NCBI RefSeq assembly: GCF_041647995.1
Contig: NZ_JARRIB010000001.1
Location: 248,001 to 312,000 of the forward strand
Source of the DNA: Pyrococcus kukulkanii
Lineage (GTDB): Archaea > Methanobacteriota_B > Thermococci > Thermococcales > Thermococcaceae
Reading direction: 5' to 3'
DNA: 64,000 nucleotides
Within the stretch, counting starts at the first letter, position 1; each line of letters opens with the position of its first letter. The notes beneath the pieces were generated by a model that was not told the origin of the DNA, ran no database searches, and worked only from the letters and a program-made list of their open reading frames with translations. Positions 1-8,786 of this stretch are shown in pieces. The position numbers and the translations under genes were made by a program.

Positions 1-1
1 T

Positions 2-565
2 GAGGTTGTGGAGTTTATGAGGAAGTACATTGAAAAAGGAAAGGTTATGTGTGTAAGGGGAAATCATGACAATGCCATTGCCTTTGGAGCAGATTGGCAC
101 TTCAATCCTTACGCTAGGCAGGCTGTGAGATGGCATCAAAGGGTCATGACTCCAGAGAACTTGAAGTTCCTAAGACGACTTCCAGTTAGGTTGTTCTTCA
201 ACTACGGGGATAGATCGTATCACATGGTTCATGGCTCTCCCAGGGCTCCCCTTGATGAGTACCTTTTCCCTTGGCTTCCCGACTCGGAATTTGCAGATTG
301 CCTTAGGTATATAAGGGAAGATGATCTACTAGTAGGCCACACACACGTTCCAATGGTTAAAGACATCAACGGTAGGAGGATCATTAACCCAGGAGCTGTA
401 GGACAACCGAGAGATGGAGACTGGAGGGCAAGTTATGCCATCTTATATGAGGATGGTAAGGTTGAATTTTATAGGGTTGAGTATGATGTTGAAACTGCAG
501 CAAGCAAAATTATAGAGGCAGGTCTTCCCGTTTTCTTAGCAGAGAGACTATTTGAGGGGTATTAG
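2..565 (+). CDS. Metallophosphoesterase, calcineurin-like fold (5' end cut by window)
   Basis: The reading frame is open to the window edge, so the N-terminus with the first metal-binding aspartate and histidine is missing. The visible part has GNHD near residue 18 (counting from the GTG at base 8), VHGSPRAPLDEYLF, GHTHVP near residue 110, and NPGAVGQPRDGDWRAS, the usual order of the YfcE/MJ0936-like phosphodiesterase group (COG0639). Family members hydrolyse phosphodiesters with a pair of divalent metals in the cytoplasm; the substrate cannot be told here. Its last 18 bases overlap the 3' end of the convergent GH65 gene. Family assignment is firm, substrate unknown. Confidence 0.85.
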   Translation, partial: EVVEFMRKYIEKGKVMCVRGNHDNAIAFGADWHFNPYARQAVRWHQRVMTPENLKFLRRLPVRLFFNYGDRSYHMVHGSPRAPLDEYLFPWLPDSEFADCLRYIREDDLLVGHTHVPMVKDINGRRIINPGAVGQPRDGDWRASYAILYEDGKVEFYRVEYDVETAASKIIEAGLPVFLAERLFEGY

Positions 566-2647
566 TTCTAAATGTCCATTTTCGTAAATGGCTTTATATA
601 AGCGATCTCTATACTTGAATTTTAATGATATTCTTTTAATATTCCTAGGAACCCTTGGGAACGCTTTTAGTCTTCCCTCTTTAATGTCAATTCCAAGAAA
701 TCCAAAAAATATAATTTGCCAAACACCACCAGCAGTTGCTACATGAAAACCATCCTTCGTATTGCCATAAATATCTAATAGATCAACGTTAGCACACTTT
801 ACGAGGTATCTATATGCTATATCTTCATACCCAAGCCAAGCAGCCATTATTGCATAAGGTGGCATTGAAAGAGAAGATGCATGAGTTGTTCTCTTTATGT
901 AATAATTGAAGTTTTTCTCCATATCCTCTGGTGAGAATTTATCCTTTAATAGAACCATTCCCATAATAACGTCTGCCTGCTTCACAAGTTTAGTCTTACC
1001 AATTCTCTTAAGGACGTCCAAAGGAAGTCTCTTCTCACCAATTTCAAAAATATTATCGACTACACAATCTTCAAGATTAAAGTATCCATCAAATTCTTCG
1101 TACACTCCATTAATTTTTCGAGGAATGTAAAAGTTATGCACTATCTCCTTAAACTTCTCTATATCTTCTTTAGACACCTTCTTGATCACTACATCTCTAA
1201 ACTTTGGATCTTCGAAGTACTTCAAAACCAGATACAAGTTGTATTTTGCCATTATGTTAGTAAAAAAGTTATTGTTTACATGTTCATGATATTCGTCAGC
1301 TCCAATAACCCTTCTAATTACATACTTTTCCCCGTTCCACTCGACTCTACTTGCCCAAAACTTTGCCGTTTCTATTATAATTTCAAGTCCATACCTTCTC
1401 ATGAAATCTTCGTCTCCAGTGAATTGATAATACAAGTCAACAGCATATGCAATATCAGCTGTTATATGATGCTCTTCCTCTCCCGTGTAGATCCTAACTT
1501 TCTTCTTTCCACTAATGTCAAGTGGAATTTCTGAGGGTGTAGCTTCATATCCATCGTCCGCAGATTCCCAAGGATACTGAGCTCCATGAAATCCATTCCT
1601 CGATGCATTCTCTTTTGCTTCCTTTAGATGATTGTACCTATAGAGCAACATAATTTTTGCTTTTTCAGGAAATGTTGCAATGAAAAACGGCAAAGCATAA
1701 ATTTCAGTGTCCCAGAACACATGTCCTCTGTACCCAAAACCATGTAGTCCTCTAGCAGGAATTGATATTATAGGAGTTTGGGGAGCACTCTGCAATAAGT
1801 GGAAGATATTAAAATTTACGGCTCTCTCAAGTTCACTATCACTAGTATTAACCTTGGCTATTTCCCATAATTCTCTCCATGCATTCTCATGCTCCTTAAT
1901 GTTCTTATCGATGTTTACTTCTTTTACATTATTTAACCTTTTTTTAATATCTTCCCCAACAAATATTAACTTTGAAAACTCATAGCTCCTGTTCTTTTCC
2001 ACGTGTATCTTATAAACCTCCAAGAATTCTTCTCCCTTATTCAACACAACTCTCTCAAAATCACCCCTAAATAAAAGGGAGGATGCTAATTCTAATTCAT
2101 ATTTACCATCTAAAGTTCTAATTTTTGAGTATATGCCGGTTGGGTATTCTTTCAGCTTGACTATTTTATAATGTTTAACTCTGACTTCATCTATAAATGA
2201 AGGATTTGTTTGCTTAAATTCAATTGGATTATATATCGTTAGTAGTCCCTCTTCCTTTGGAACTATCGTAAATTTCAATATTGCTAAATTCCTATCCTTT
2301 ATGTGGACTATTCTGGTACTGGAATACTCTAAGACAGGAGACGAGATATAACTCTCAACTTTACCTTTCTCAATATTAAGTATTCTTTTAGTAAAAGCCC
2401 TTAGAGAAGAAGGTACAAATTCAATGCCATTTAAAAATATCCTAATACCAATGATCCTAGGCCCGTTGACTATTTCTCTATAAAAATATGGGGTATTATC
2501 ATAAAAACCATAAACCATTGTACCATACTCACTTGGTTCTACTTCGATGTCTCCTTTTATACCAAAATACCCATTTGCCAAGGTGAAGAGGGTTGATGTT
2601 TTTTCTTTATTTGGATCGGAACCTTCGTACTCAACTACGAACTTCAT
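548..2647 (-). CDS. GH65 disaccharide phosphorylase, probably kojibiose phosphorylase
   Basis: A 699-residue cytoplasmic enzyme of glycoside hydrolase family 65. These inverting phosphorylases split an alpha-glucobiose with phosphate into glucose and beta-glucose-1-phosphate. The general acid is expected at Glu452 in GADEYHEHV, followed by NNNFFTN; the phosphate site fits TTHASSLS (587-594); KQADV (556-560) is the conserved substrate-loop motif; GHVFWDTEIY (308-317) is the family's aromatic/acid motif. It is the third gene of a leftward unit with a TrmB-like regulator and a beta-phosphoglucomutase, whose 3' end overlaps its start by 17 bases. The same enzyme pair is described for kojibiose use in Pyrococcus sp. 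ST04; specificity for kojibiose over maltose, nigerose or trehalose is inferred from that context. The gene is clearly more AT-rich than the ribosomal genes in this window. Confidence 0.88.
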   Translation of the reverse strand: MKFVVEYEGSDPNKEKTSTLFTLANGYFGIKGDIEVEPSEYGTMVYGFYDNTPYFYREIVNGPRIIGIRIFLNGIEFVPSSLRAFTKRILNIEKGKVESYISSPVLEYSSTRIVHIKDRNLAILKFTIVPKEEGLLTIYNPIEFKQTNPSFIDEVRVKHYKIVKLKEYPTGIYSKIRTLDGKYELELASSLLFRGDFERVVLNKGEEFLEVYKIHVEKNRSYEFSKLIFVGEDIKKRLNNVKEVNIDKNIKEHENAWRELWEIAKVNTSDSELERAVNFNIFHLLQSAPQTPIISIPARGLHGFGYRGHVFWDTEIYALPFFIATFPEKAKIMLLYRYNHLKEAKENASRNGFHGAQYPWESADDGYEATPSEIPLDISGKKKVRIYTGEEEHHITADIAYAVDLYYQFTGDEDFMRRYGLEIIIETAKFWASRVEWNGEKYVIRRVIGADEYHEHVNNNFFTNIMAKYNLYLVLKYFEDPKFRDVVIKKVSKEDIEKFKEIVHNFYIPRKINGVYEEFDGYFNLEDCVVDNIFEIGEKRLPLDVLKRIGKTKLVKQADVIMGMVLLKDKFSPEDMEKNFNYYIKRTTHASSLSMPPYAIMAAWLGYEDIAYRYLVKCANVDLLDIYGNTKDGFHVATAGGVWQIIFFGFLGIDIKEGRLKAFPRVPRNIKRISLKFKYRDRLYKAIYENGHLELIPLK

Positions 2648-3320
2648 CCTCTATCACCCCAAGGATATCCTTCAAAGATAAATCAGAAAATGAAGAGAAC
2701 GTTATATCAGCATTTAACTTCCAGTCCCTTTCATACCCTAGCGTTATAGCGCCAAGCTCCTTTGCCGCTTCTATACCAGCAGGTGCATCTTCTATTACTA
2801 GCACCTTTTTGACTGAAAATTTTTTCTGTAACTCTTTTATTGCTAGTTTAAAGACTTCTTTTTTACTTGGGGCTTTTCCACTAACATTAATGTCAAAAAG
2901 ATCCAATAATGTTCTACTACCCACCTTAATTTTTCTAGCTAATTTAGTGGCATTTTTAGAGGCAGAAGCCAGAGCATTTTTTACTCCTTTTCTTTTAGCC
3001 TCTAGTAAAAACTCAATAGCCTCCCAATTAACCTCATATTCACCCCGATCAAACATTTCATTAACAATTCTGTTCTTTAGTTCTGCAAATTCTCTGAGTA
3101 CCTTTTCCTTTTCCTCTACTGTATAAGCTCCAACTTTTTCATAGATCCCTAATCTTTCCAGAATATTTCTAGCTCCTTCATATCTAGGTTTCCCTGAAAC
3201 ATATCTCACAAAAAAATCATGGGTCAAATAACCACCGTACATTTCCGTTGCCATTTTCCAAGCTTTCTCATGAGGTGTGAAAACTAAAACACCATCAAAG
3301 TCCCAAACAATTCCAATCAT
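2631..3320 (-). CDS. pgmB: Beta-phosphoglucomutase, HAD superfamily
   Basis: Converts beta-glucose-1-phosphate released by the adjacent GH65 enzyme into glucose-6-phosphate. HAD motif I is WDFDGVLVF at the N-terminus (nucleophile and acid/base aspartates), motif II is ALASASKN, the conserved lysine is in GKAPSKKEVF, and motif IV is VIEDAPAGIEAAKELGA. About 229 residues, normal for the family. I start at ATG 3320 because AGGTGA lies six bases upstream; an in-frame GTG at 3329 would overlap the regulator's stop as GTGA but leaves the ribosome site inside the gene. The partnership with GH65 is typical of phosphorolytic disaccharide pathways and makes the mutase call stronger than a generic HAD hydrolase. 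Confidence 0.88.
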   Translation of the reverse strand: MIGIVWDFDGVLVFTPHEKAWKMATEMYGGYLTHDFFVRYVSGKPRYEGARNILERLGIYEKVGAYTVEEKEKVLREFAELKNRIVNEMFDRGEYEVNWEAIEFLLEAKRKGVKNALASASKNATKLARKIKVGSRTLLDLFDINVSGKAPSKKEVFKLAIKELQKKFSVKKVLVIEDAPAGIEAAKELGAITLGYERDWKLNADITFSSFSDLSLKDILGVIEDEVRS

Positions 3321-3325
3321 AAAGC

Positions 3326-4381
3326 TCACCTTGCCTCTTTTATCACAACCTTCTGGGCCTCAATATCCTCTATCTCAGCATCAAAACCTCCCACAGTGTA
3401 CAAACCGTTCTCACTTTCAATTATAAAATTACTAATGACTTCAGATCTGTTGACCCTTCTAACAACTCCCTCAATCCTAACTGGAGTTCTTTCTTTCACA
3501 TCTATCCCTTCGACCTCAACAACGGGCTGCTTCCCTAATCTCAACAAAGATTCCAACTCATCTAAAACTAAAGAGAATTCAAGAAATGTTTTCGGATACA
3601 CATTACTCCCAGGTTCCCAACCTATAATCTCTTTTGACTTTCTCCATAGGATATTATGAATGTTCAGGAGTCTAAGGAGGAGATCTTTTTCGTGAATTTC
3701 ATACCCATAAACTTCCGTGGGGAGTGGTGGTACTTTGTTTGGACTAAAGAATCTTCTCTTTGAATATACTGCTGTTGATAGATCCCCTATCACTAAAAGG
3801 AAGTTACCTAAATTCGATGTTCTAATCTTTACATTTTCCTTAAACTTTCTAAACTCGCCAACTCCACTTATCTTTTCAGGATATACTAATAGATAAACAT
3901 TTACTTCTCGCCTTAAAGCGTTGAGAAGATAAGGTTCTATACTCTTAAACACCTGATAAGGAACTTCGGCCCTTATTTCAACTTCACTTGAATTTATAAC
4001 CTCAATTATACTTGCGGTTATCCCTTCTAACCCCCTAATTATAGATATATAAGGCTCTTCTCCAACATTGCTCCTAAGTTGAGTTAACTCCTCTAGAAGG
4101 AAAGTTTTAAGGGAATCAAGTTTCATCTTTTGAACGTCTATTATCGCACTGATATCGGTAGCAGTATAAACCCTTGGTCTTCCAGCAGAGGCCTTTATGA
4201 AGCCTTTTCGAATTAGACTCTGGATTATATTGTAAAGTTGGGGCTGGTGAATGTCCAATGTGTCCAAAAGATCCTTTACTGTAGCTCCATTCTTACTCCA
4301 TATTGCCAGATATACTTCTGCTTCTCTCTTTGTTAATCCAAGTTCCTGAAGTTTTTCGATGATCGTTGCTGTTGAAAACAT
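3326..4381 (-). CDS. TrmB-family sugar-responsive transcription regulator
   Basis: 351 residues. The N-terminal winged helix-turn-helix spans about residues 8-75 (LTKREAEVYLAIW, then LDIHQPQLYNIIQSLIRKGF and the wing GRPRVYTATD), and the remainder fits the TrmB C-terminal sugar-binding domain. TrmB proteins of Thermococcales repress sugar ABC transporter operons and release DNA when they bind the sugar. The gene is divergent from a sugar ABC operon and is first in the phosphorylase unit, so it most likely controls both. The ligand is inferred to be the disaccharide carried by the transporter. The start ATG has GGGGATC upstream and faces the shared control region. Confidence 0.88.
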   Translation of the reverse strand: MFSTATIIEKLQELGLTKREAEVYLAIWSKNGATVKDLLDTLDIHQPQLYNIIQSLIRKGFIKASAGRPRVYTATDISAIIDVQKMKLDSLKTFLLEELTQLRSNVGEEPYISIIRGLEGITASIIEVINSSEVEIRAEVPYQVFKSIEPYLLNALRREVNVYLLVYPEKISGVGEFRKFKENVKIRTSNLGNFLLVIGDLSTAVYSKRRFFSPNKVPPLPTEVYGYEIHEKDLLLRLLNIHNILWRKSKEIIGWEPGSNVYPKTFLEFSLVLDELESLLRLGKQPVVEVEGIDVKERTPVRIEGVVRRVNRSEVISNFIIESENGLYTVGGFDAEIEDIEAQKVVIKEAR

Positions 4382-4405
4382 CTTGATCCCCCTATACTTA
4401 TGGCG

Positions 4406-4472
4406 GTTTTACTATATAAATATTGTTATAACTAATTCAGAAAAGTTTATATAAAATTATTATAGTATAAAC
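4406..4472. promoter_or_regulatory. Divergent promoter pair with inverted operator half-sites
   Basis: Between the regulator and the binding-protein gene, GTTTTACTATATAA (4406-4419) is mirrored by TTATAGTATAAAC (4460-4472). A TATA box for the rightward operon is TTTATATAAA (4446-4455), and a leftward TATA box is the complement of 4412-4420. The left element overlaps the leftward TATA box; the right one lies between the rightward TATA box and its expected start. The TACT/AGTA cores resemble the TGM-type sites bound by TrmB. That these are operators for the adjacent regulator is inference. Confidence 0.6.
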
Positions 4473-4498
4473 TTTGAGAACATACAGGGGTGATCCCT

Positions 4499-5857
4499 AT
4501 GAAAAAAGTGCATCTTGGTATGCTTCTCCTATTGTTGCTTTTTGTTAGCATTGGAAGTGGATGCATTGGAGGACAACAAACTGTTACCGTTACACAGACT
4601 CAAACCCAAGTACAAACTCAGACACAGACAAAAACAGAGACAAAAATACAAGAAAAGATTTTTATTAGATTCGCTGGTTGGAGCGCTGGAGAAACGGAAA
4701 TGAAAAATTACGAGAAGATAATAAGCGAGTTTGAGGAGAAGTATCCCAATATTAAAGTTAAATATGAAGTAATACCCCAGATGTTCCATGAGAACATTCT
4801 TGCATCCTTTGGTGCTGGAGTTGCTCCTGATGTATTCTATGTAGACAGTTCTTGGGCACCAATATTTATTGAAAAAGGAGCATTACATCCAATATCTGAA
4901 TTTGCAAGCAAAGACTTCATAAACCAGTTTTATCCATTCCTCCTCAAGCCCTTCGAAAAAAATGGTAAGTTATATGGACTACCAAAAGATTGGAGCATGT
5001 TAGCATTATTCTACAATAAGAAACTTTTTGAAAAAGCAGGACTTACAAAGCCTCCAGAAACTTGGGATGAATTGCTTGAATATGCAAAGATCATTACTGA
5101 AAAGACAGGGGTACCTGGACTAGCAATATACCTTGGAGGATTTAATAGGTATGTTCCGGTAGCCGTTAGCAACGGTGCGCCTAGACCTTGGTTTGAAAAA
5201 CCCGAAGATGCATCATGGTTTGATAACCCAATAGTCAAAGAGACTTTAAAGTGGTACATTGACCTCTATAGAATTGGTCATGTACAGATGGTAAAAGAAG
5301 GAAAGAAACCATATGTTGTACAACCAAGTGACGTCGGGGCCGGATGGCTAGGAGATGCATTTGGTCAGCAAAAAGTAGCTATGGTAATAAGCGGAAATTG
5401 GATGATTCCATTCTTAGCTGACCAGTTCCCCAACTTTAAATACGGTGAAGACTGGGACATAGCACCACTTCCAGCCGGTAAAGCAGGAAGAGTCACCATG
5501 GCTTATACAGTGATCTTGGGTATAAACTCAAAGAGTAAGCACGTAAAGGAAGCTTGGGAATTTGTAAAATTCGTTGTTGGACCTGAAGGACAGAAAGAAC
5601 TTGTAGTTAAGGCAGGTCATACTCTTCCAAGTATAAATGGATTTGAAAATGACCCAGATCTATGGCCACAACACAAGAAGACACTCTCATTTATTCCGAT
5701 GTACAATGACTTGATAGTATTCCTATGGGGTTCGAAGTCTGGAATTTTAGAGAATAAGTTTAGTGACGCCATGGCATCGGCAATGAGAGGAGAGATTACT
5801 GTAGATGAAGCCATTGAAATAATGAAACAAGTCGTGAAGGAGGAACTTGGGGGATGA
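4499..5857 (+). CDS. Sugar ABC transporter substrate-binding lipoprotein (MalE-like)
   Basis: About 452 residues. A hydrophobic signal peptide ends in a lipobox with Cys22 (SIGSGC), so the mature protein should be lipid-anchored on the outer face of the membrane. A Thr/Gln-rich tether (QTQTQVQTQTQTKT) follows, then a family 1 extracellular solute-binding domain (FAGWSAGETEMKNYEKI, GAGVAPDVFYVDSSWAP, GKLYGLPKDWSMLALFYNKKLF, WDELLEYAKII). The start is ATG 4499, preceded by GGGGTGAT; the upstream in-frame GTG 4490 is part of that ribosome site. First gene of a four-gene transporter operon. The presumed ligand is kojibiose or a related alpha-glucobiose, judged only from the divergent phosphorylase genes. 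Confidence 0.88.
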   Translation: MKKVHLGMLLLLLLFVSIGSGCIGGQQTVTVTQTQTQVQTQTQTKTETKIQEKIFIRFAGWSAGETEMKNYEKIISEFEEKYPNIKVKYEVIPQMFHENILASFGAGVAPDVFYVDSSWAPIFIEKGALHPISEFASKDFINQFYPFLLKPFEKNGKLYGLPKDWSMLALFYNKKLFEKAGLTKPPETWDELLEYAKIITEKTGVPGLAIYLGGFNRYVPVAVSNGAPRPWFEKPEDASWFDNPIVKETLKWYIDLYRIGHVQMVKEGKKPYVVQPSDVGAGWLGDAFGQQKVAMVISGNWMIPFLADQFPNFKYGEDWDIAPLPAGKAGRVTMAYTVILGINSKSKHVKEAWEFVKFVVGPEGQKELVVKAGHTLPSINGFENDPDLWPQHKKTLSFIPMYNDLIVFLWGSKSGILENKFSDAMASAMRGEITVDEAIEIMKQVVKEELGG

Positions 5858-5860
5858 TCT

Positions 5861-6802
5861 ATGCATTTTTCTTTTTCCTCAATTTATGAGAAAACTAAGA
5901 CAAAAGAACTGATAGCAGGATTGGCACTCGTTTCTGTAGCTGTTTTATTGAATATGGTTTTTGGATATTTTGCAATGGCATTTGCATTTTACCTAAGCTT
6001 CTTTAAGTGGGATTATATAGGAAGCATGAAATTCGTTGGCCTAAGTAATTATAAAATAGTCTTTGAGGACATAATAAGAGGAATTCATGGTGCTCCATAC
6101 TTGCTATCTCCATTCTATACAGGTCTTAAAAACATCCTGATTTATACGGCAATTGTGGTTCCCATACAGACATTTCTAGCTATAGTACTGGCCGCATTTG
6201 CAAACCAAAAGATAAAAGGACAACAATTCTTTAAAGTCTCATATTTTCTTCCCGCAACAACATCCTCCGTTATTGTAGCCCTTATATTTGTCTGGTTGTT
6301 CATGAGGAATGGTTTTATTAATTATATCCTAACTCATCTCATTCCTGGATTTCAGCCTATAGATTGGTTAAATAATAGGAATTACCTACTTTTAGCAATA
6401 GCCATGGTTGCAATATGGGGGACTAGTGGACATTTCATGGTTTCATTCCTGGCTGCAATGCAAGCAATACCAAAAGAAATTTATGAAGCTGCAATGCTTG
6501 ATGGCGCTGGGCCAATTAAGAGGTTCTTTTACATTACGATCCCAATGCTAAAACCAATGATAACATATGTTGTTGTAATGGGGCTTATAGGAGCTCTCCA
6601 AATGTTTGATTTAGCATGGGTTATGGCAGGAGCAAACGGTGGGCCAGGAGGAGCAGGATACACAGTAGCCCTGGACATATACAATGAAGCTTTTACAAGA
6701 ATCAGACCAGGAGTTGCAGCAGCAAAGAGTTGGGTTCTTTTTGCTATAATCTTCACAACAACTTATATTTTCCAGAGAAAGTATGGGAGGGCCGTTAGAT
6801 GA
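5861..6802 (+). CDS. Sugar ABC transporter permease, MalF type
   Basis: 313-residue inner-membrane permease with about six hydrophobic segments, the first at about residues 15-48. The cytoplasmic EAA loop that contacts the ATPase is EAAMLDGAGPIKRFFYITIP (around residues 207-226). It starts three bases after the binding-protein stop and its last four bases overlap the next permease as ATGA. Together with the neighbours it forms a CUT1-type carbohydrate importer. The specific sugar is inferred from context. Confidence 0.9.
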   Translation: MHFSFSSIYEKTKTKELIAGLALVSVAVLLNMVFGYFAMAFAFYLSFFKWDYIGSMKFVGLSNYKIVFEDIIRGIHGAPYLLSPFYTGLKNILIYTAIVVPIQTFLAIVLAAFANQKIKGQQFFKVSYFLPATTSSVIVALIFVWLFMRNGFINYILTHLIPGFQPIDWLNNRNYLLLAIAMVAIWGTSGHFMVSFLAAMQAIPKEIYEAAMLDGAGPIKRFFYITIPMLKPMITYVVVMGLIGALQMFDLAWVMAGANGGPGGAGYTVALDIYNEAFTRIRPGVAAAKSWVLFAIIFTTTYIFQRKYGRAVR

Positions 6803-7629
6803 ATATAAAGAAGATATCTTGGTTGACTATAACCTATTTAGTCTTAGTGGCATTTGCATTAGTGTACTTAATGCCCTTCATAAGATCATTGGTAGCTTCG
6901 TTTATGACATGGGAGCAAGCTTCCAAGTACCCTCCAGAATGGATTCCAAACCCCTTTACCTTAGATAATTACAGAAAGCTCTTCAGATTGGAGCTTTTCC
7001 CTAGGTGGATATTAAACACCTCTCTATATGCAGGAATTATAGTGACTGGAAATGTAATTTTTTCGAGTATGGCTGGATACGCATTTGCAAGACTGAGATT
7101 TCCTGGAAGAGATGCTTTGTTTTCAGCGCTTCTCTCCCTATTAATGATTCCTATGTTTGTAACACTTGTTCCAAATTATATCATCATTTACAAGCTTGGA
7201 CTGATAGACAACATCCTCGGACTTTCATTACTTGGTCTTACTAATGTTTCAAGCATATTCCTAATGAGGCAGTATTTCCTCTCGATCTCCAATGAAATAT
7301 TTGAGGCAGCTAGGCTAGATGGGTGTGGGCCAATAAAGTCATTTTTCTACATAGCTCTCCCACTAGCTAAGCCAGCTCTAGGAGCAATAGCTGTCTACCA
7401 ATTCTTGGGTTCTTGGAACGCATTCATAGGCCCATTGATATTCTTAAGAAGTCCTGAAAACTTCACTTTGCCAGTCGGATTAACTTTTGCATTCCATAGA
7501 TCAATGTGGACTGAGTATACTCCTATAATCGCTGGATCACTCGTTGCTTCTGCCCCAACAATAATCCTGTTTATCGTCCTTAACAAGTATTTAATTAGAG
7601 GAATCGTAGTTACGGGAGGGAAGGGATAA
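6799..7629 (+). CDS. Sugar ABC transporter permease, MalG type
   Basis: 276 residues with six hydrophobic segments and an EAA loop EAARLDGCGPIKSFFYIALP about residues 170-190. It is the partner of the preceding MalF-type permease. The ATG overlaps the upstream stop by four bases, and its own stop overlaps the ATPase start by one base, so the three membrane-complex genes should be translationally coupled. Confidence 0.9.
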   Translation: MNIKKISWLTITYLVLVAFALVYLMPFIRSLVASFMTWEQASKYPPEWIPNPFTLDNYRKLFRLELFPRWILNTSLYAGIIVTGNVIFSSMAGYAFARLRFPGRDALFSALLSLLMIPMFVTLVPNYIIIYKLGLIDNILGLSLLGLTNVSSIFLMRQYFLSISNEIFEAARLDGCGPIKSFFYIALPLAKPALGAIAVYQFLGSWNAFIGPLIFLRSPENFTLPVGLTFAFHRSMWTEYTPIIAGSLVASAPTIILFIVLNKYLIRGIVVTGGKG

Positions 7630-8693
7630 TGGCTAGAGTTCTTCTAAGGAATGTTACAAAAGTTTTTGGAAAAGTAGTTGCGGTTGATAATTTAACCTTA
7701 GAAGTTAAAGATGGCGAGTTCATGGTTCTTTTAGGGCCTTCAGGATGCGGTAAATCTACTACACTCAGAATGATAGCAGGGTTAGAAACTCCAAGCAAAG
7801 GAGAGATATGGATAGGCGATACGCTTGTTAATGACATAGACCCAACAAAAAGGAATGTTGCTATGGTTTTTCAATCTTATGCATTATATCCCCATATGAC
7901 GGTTTTTGGGAATATAGAGTTTCCTCTGAAGATGATGAGAGTACCAAAATCTGAGAGGAAAAGAAAAGTAATAGAAATTGCAAAATTCTTGGGAATAGAT
8001 GATCTACTTAATAGGAAACCCCACCAACTGAGTGGAGGTCAGCAACAGAGAGTTGCCCTCGCTAGAGCTCTCGTTAGAGAGCCTGAAGTTTTCTTACTAG
8101 ATGAGCCACTTAGTAACCTTGATGCAAAAATACGAACCCAGATGAGATTTGAGCTAAAGAAATTACTAAGTCACGAACTTGGAATAACAACAATATATGT
8201 CACCCACGACCAAGTTGAAGCAATGACAATGGCCGACAGGATAGCTGTAATGAATAAAGGCAGACTTCAACAAGTTGGAACTCCAGAAGAGATATTCTAT
8301 AAACCAAAGAATACTTTCGTAGCAACATTTGTTGGAAGCCCTCAGATGAACATTATTAAGGGGGAAGTTATAAGCAAAAATAATAAAAAGTTCTTTGTAA
8401 CTTCCTTCTTTGAGATTCCTGTCCCGGAAGATACACCAGAGGGAGAGATACTAATAGGATTTAGGCCTCAGCATGTTATAGTATCAACAGCTCCCATGAA
8501 AGGATTCATTGAAGGAAAAATAATTGGAATAGAGAAGCTAGGAGTTGAGAATTACGTTCATGTAGACTATGGAGAATTTGAGATAATAATAAAAGCCCCT
8601 GAAAACATAGCCATAAAAGAAAGGATCTACTGGAAGCCAGAAAGTGGGAAAATGTACTTTTTTAATCCCAAGACAAAAACAGCAATTTATTAG
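7629..8693 (+). CDS. Sugar ABC transporter ATPase, MalK/MsmX type
   Basis: 354 residues. Walker A GPSGCGKST (residues about 36-44), Q-loop VFQSYALYPHMTV, signature LSGGQQQR, Walker B VFLLDEPLSNLDAK and the switch histidine in VTHDQ are all intact. A C-terminal OB-type regulatory extension (from about residue 235, including IGFRPQHV) is present as in MalK and related CUT1 ATPases. It powers the two preceding permeases. No clear oligo-T terminator follows; the next gene has its own TATA-like element (CATATTTAACA, near 8741). Confidence 0.92.
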   Translation: MARVLLRNVTKVFGKVVAVDNLTLEVKDGEFMVLLGPSGCGKSTTLRMIAGLETPSKGEIWIGDTLVNDIDPTKRNVAMVFQSYALYPHMTVFGNIEFPLKMMRVPKSERKRKVIEIAKFLGIDDLLNRKPHQLSGGQQQRVALARALVREPEVFLLDEPLSNLDAKIRTQMRFELKKLLSHELGITTIYVTHDQVEAMTMADRIAVMNKGRLQQVGTPEEIFYKPKNTFVATFVGSPQMNIIKGEVISKNNKKFFVTSFFEIPVPEDTPEGEILIGFRPQHVIVSTAPMKGFIEGKIIGIEKLGVENYVHVDYGEFEIIIKAPENIAIKERIYWKPESGKMYFFNPKTKTAIY

Positions 8694-8786
8694 AGCCATT
8701 TTCCCTAAACTCCCTTAATTTATCGTTATTTTCGACGAAACATATTTAACATCCTTGTCACATAAATTACATATTGGTGAGGTAAA

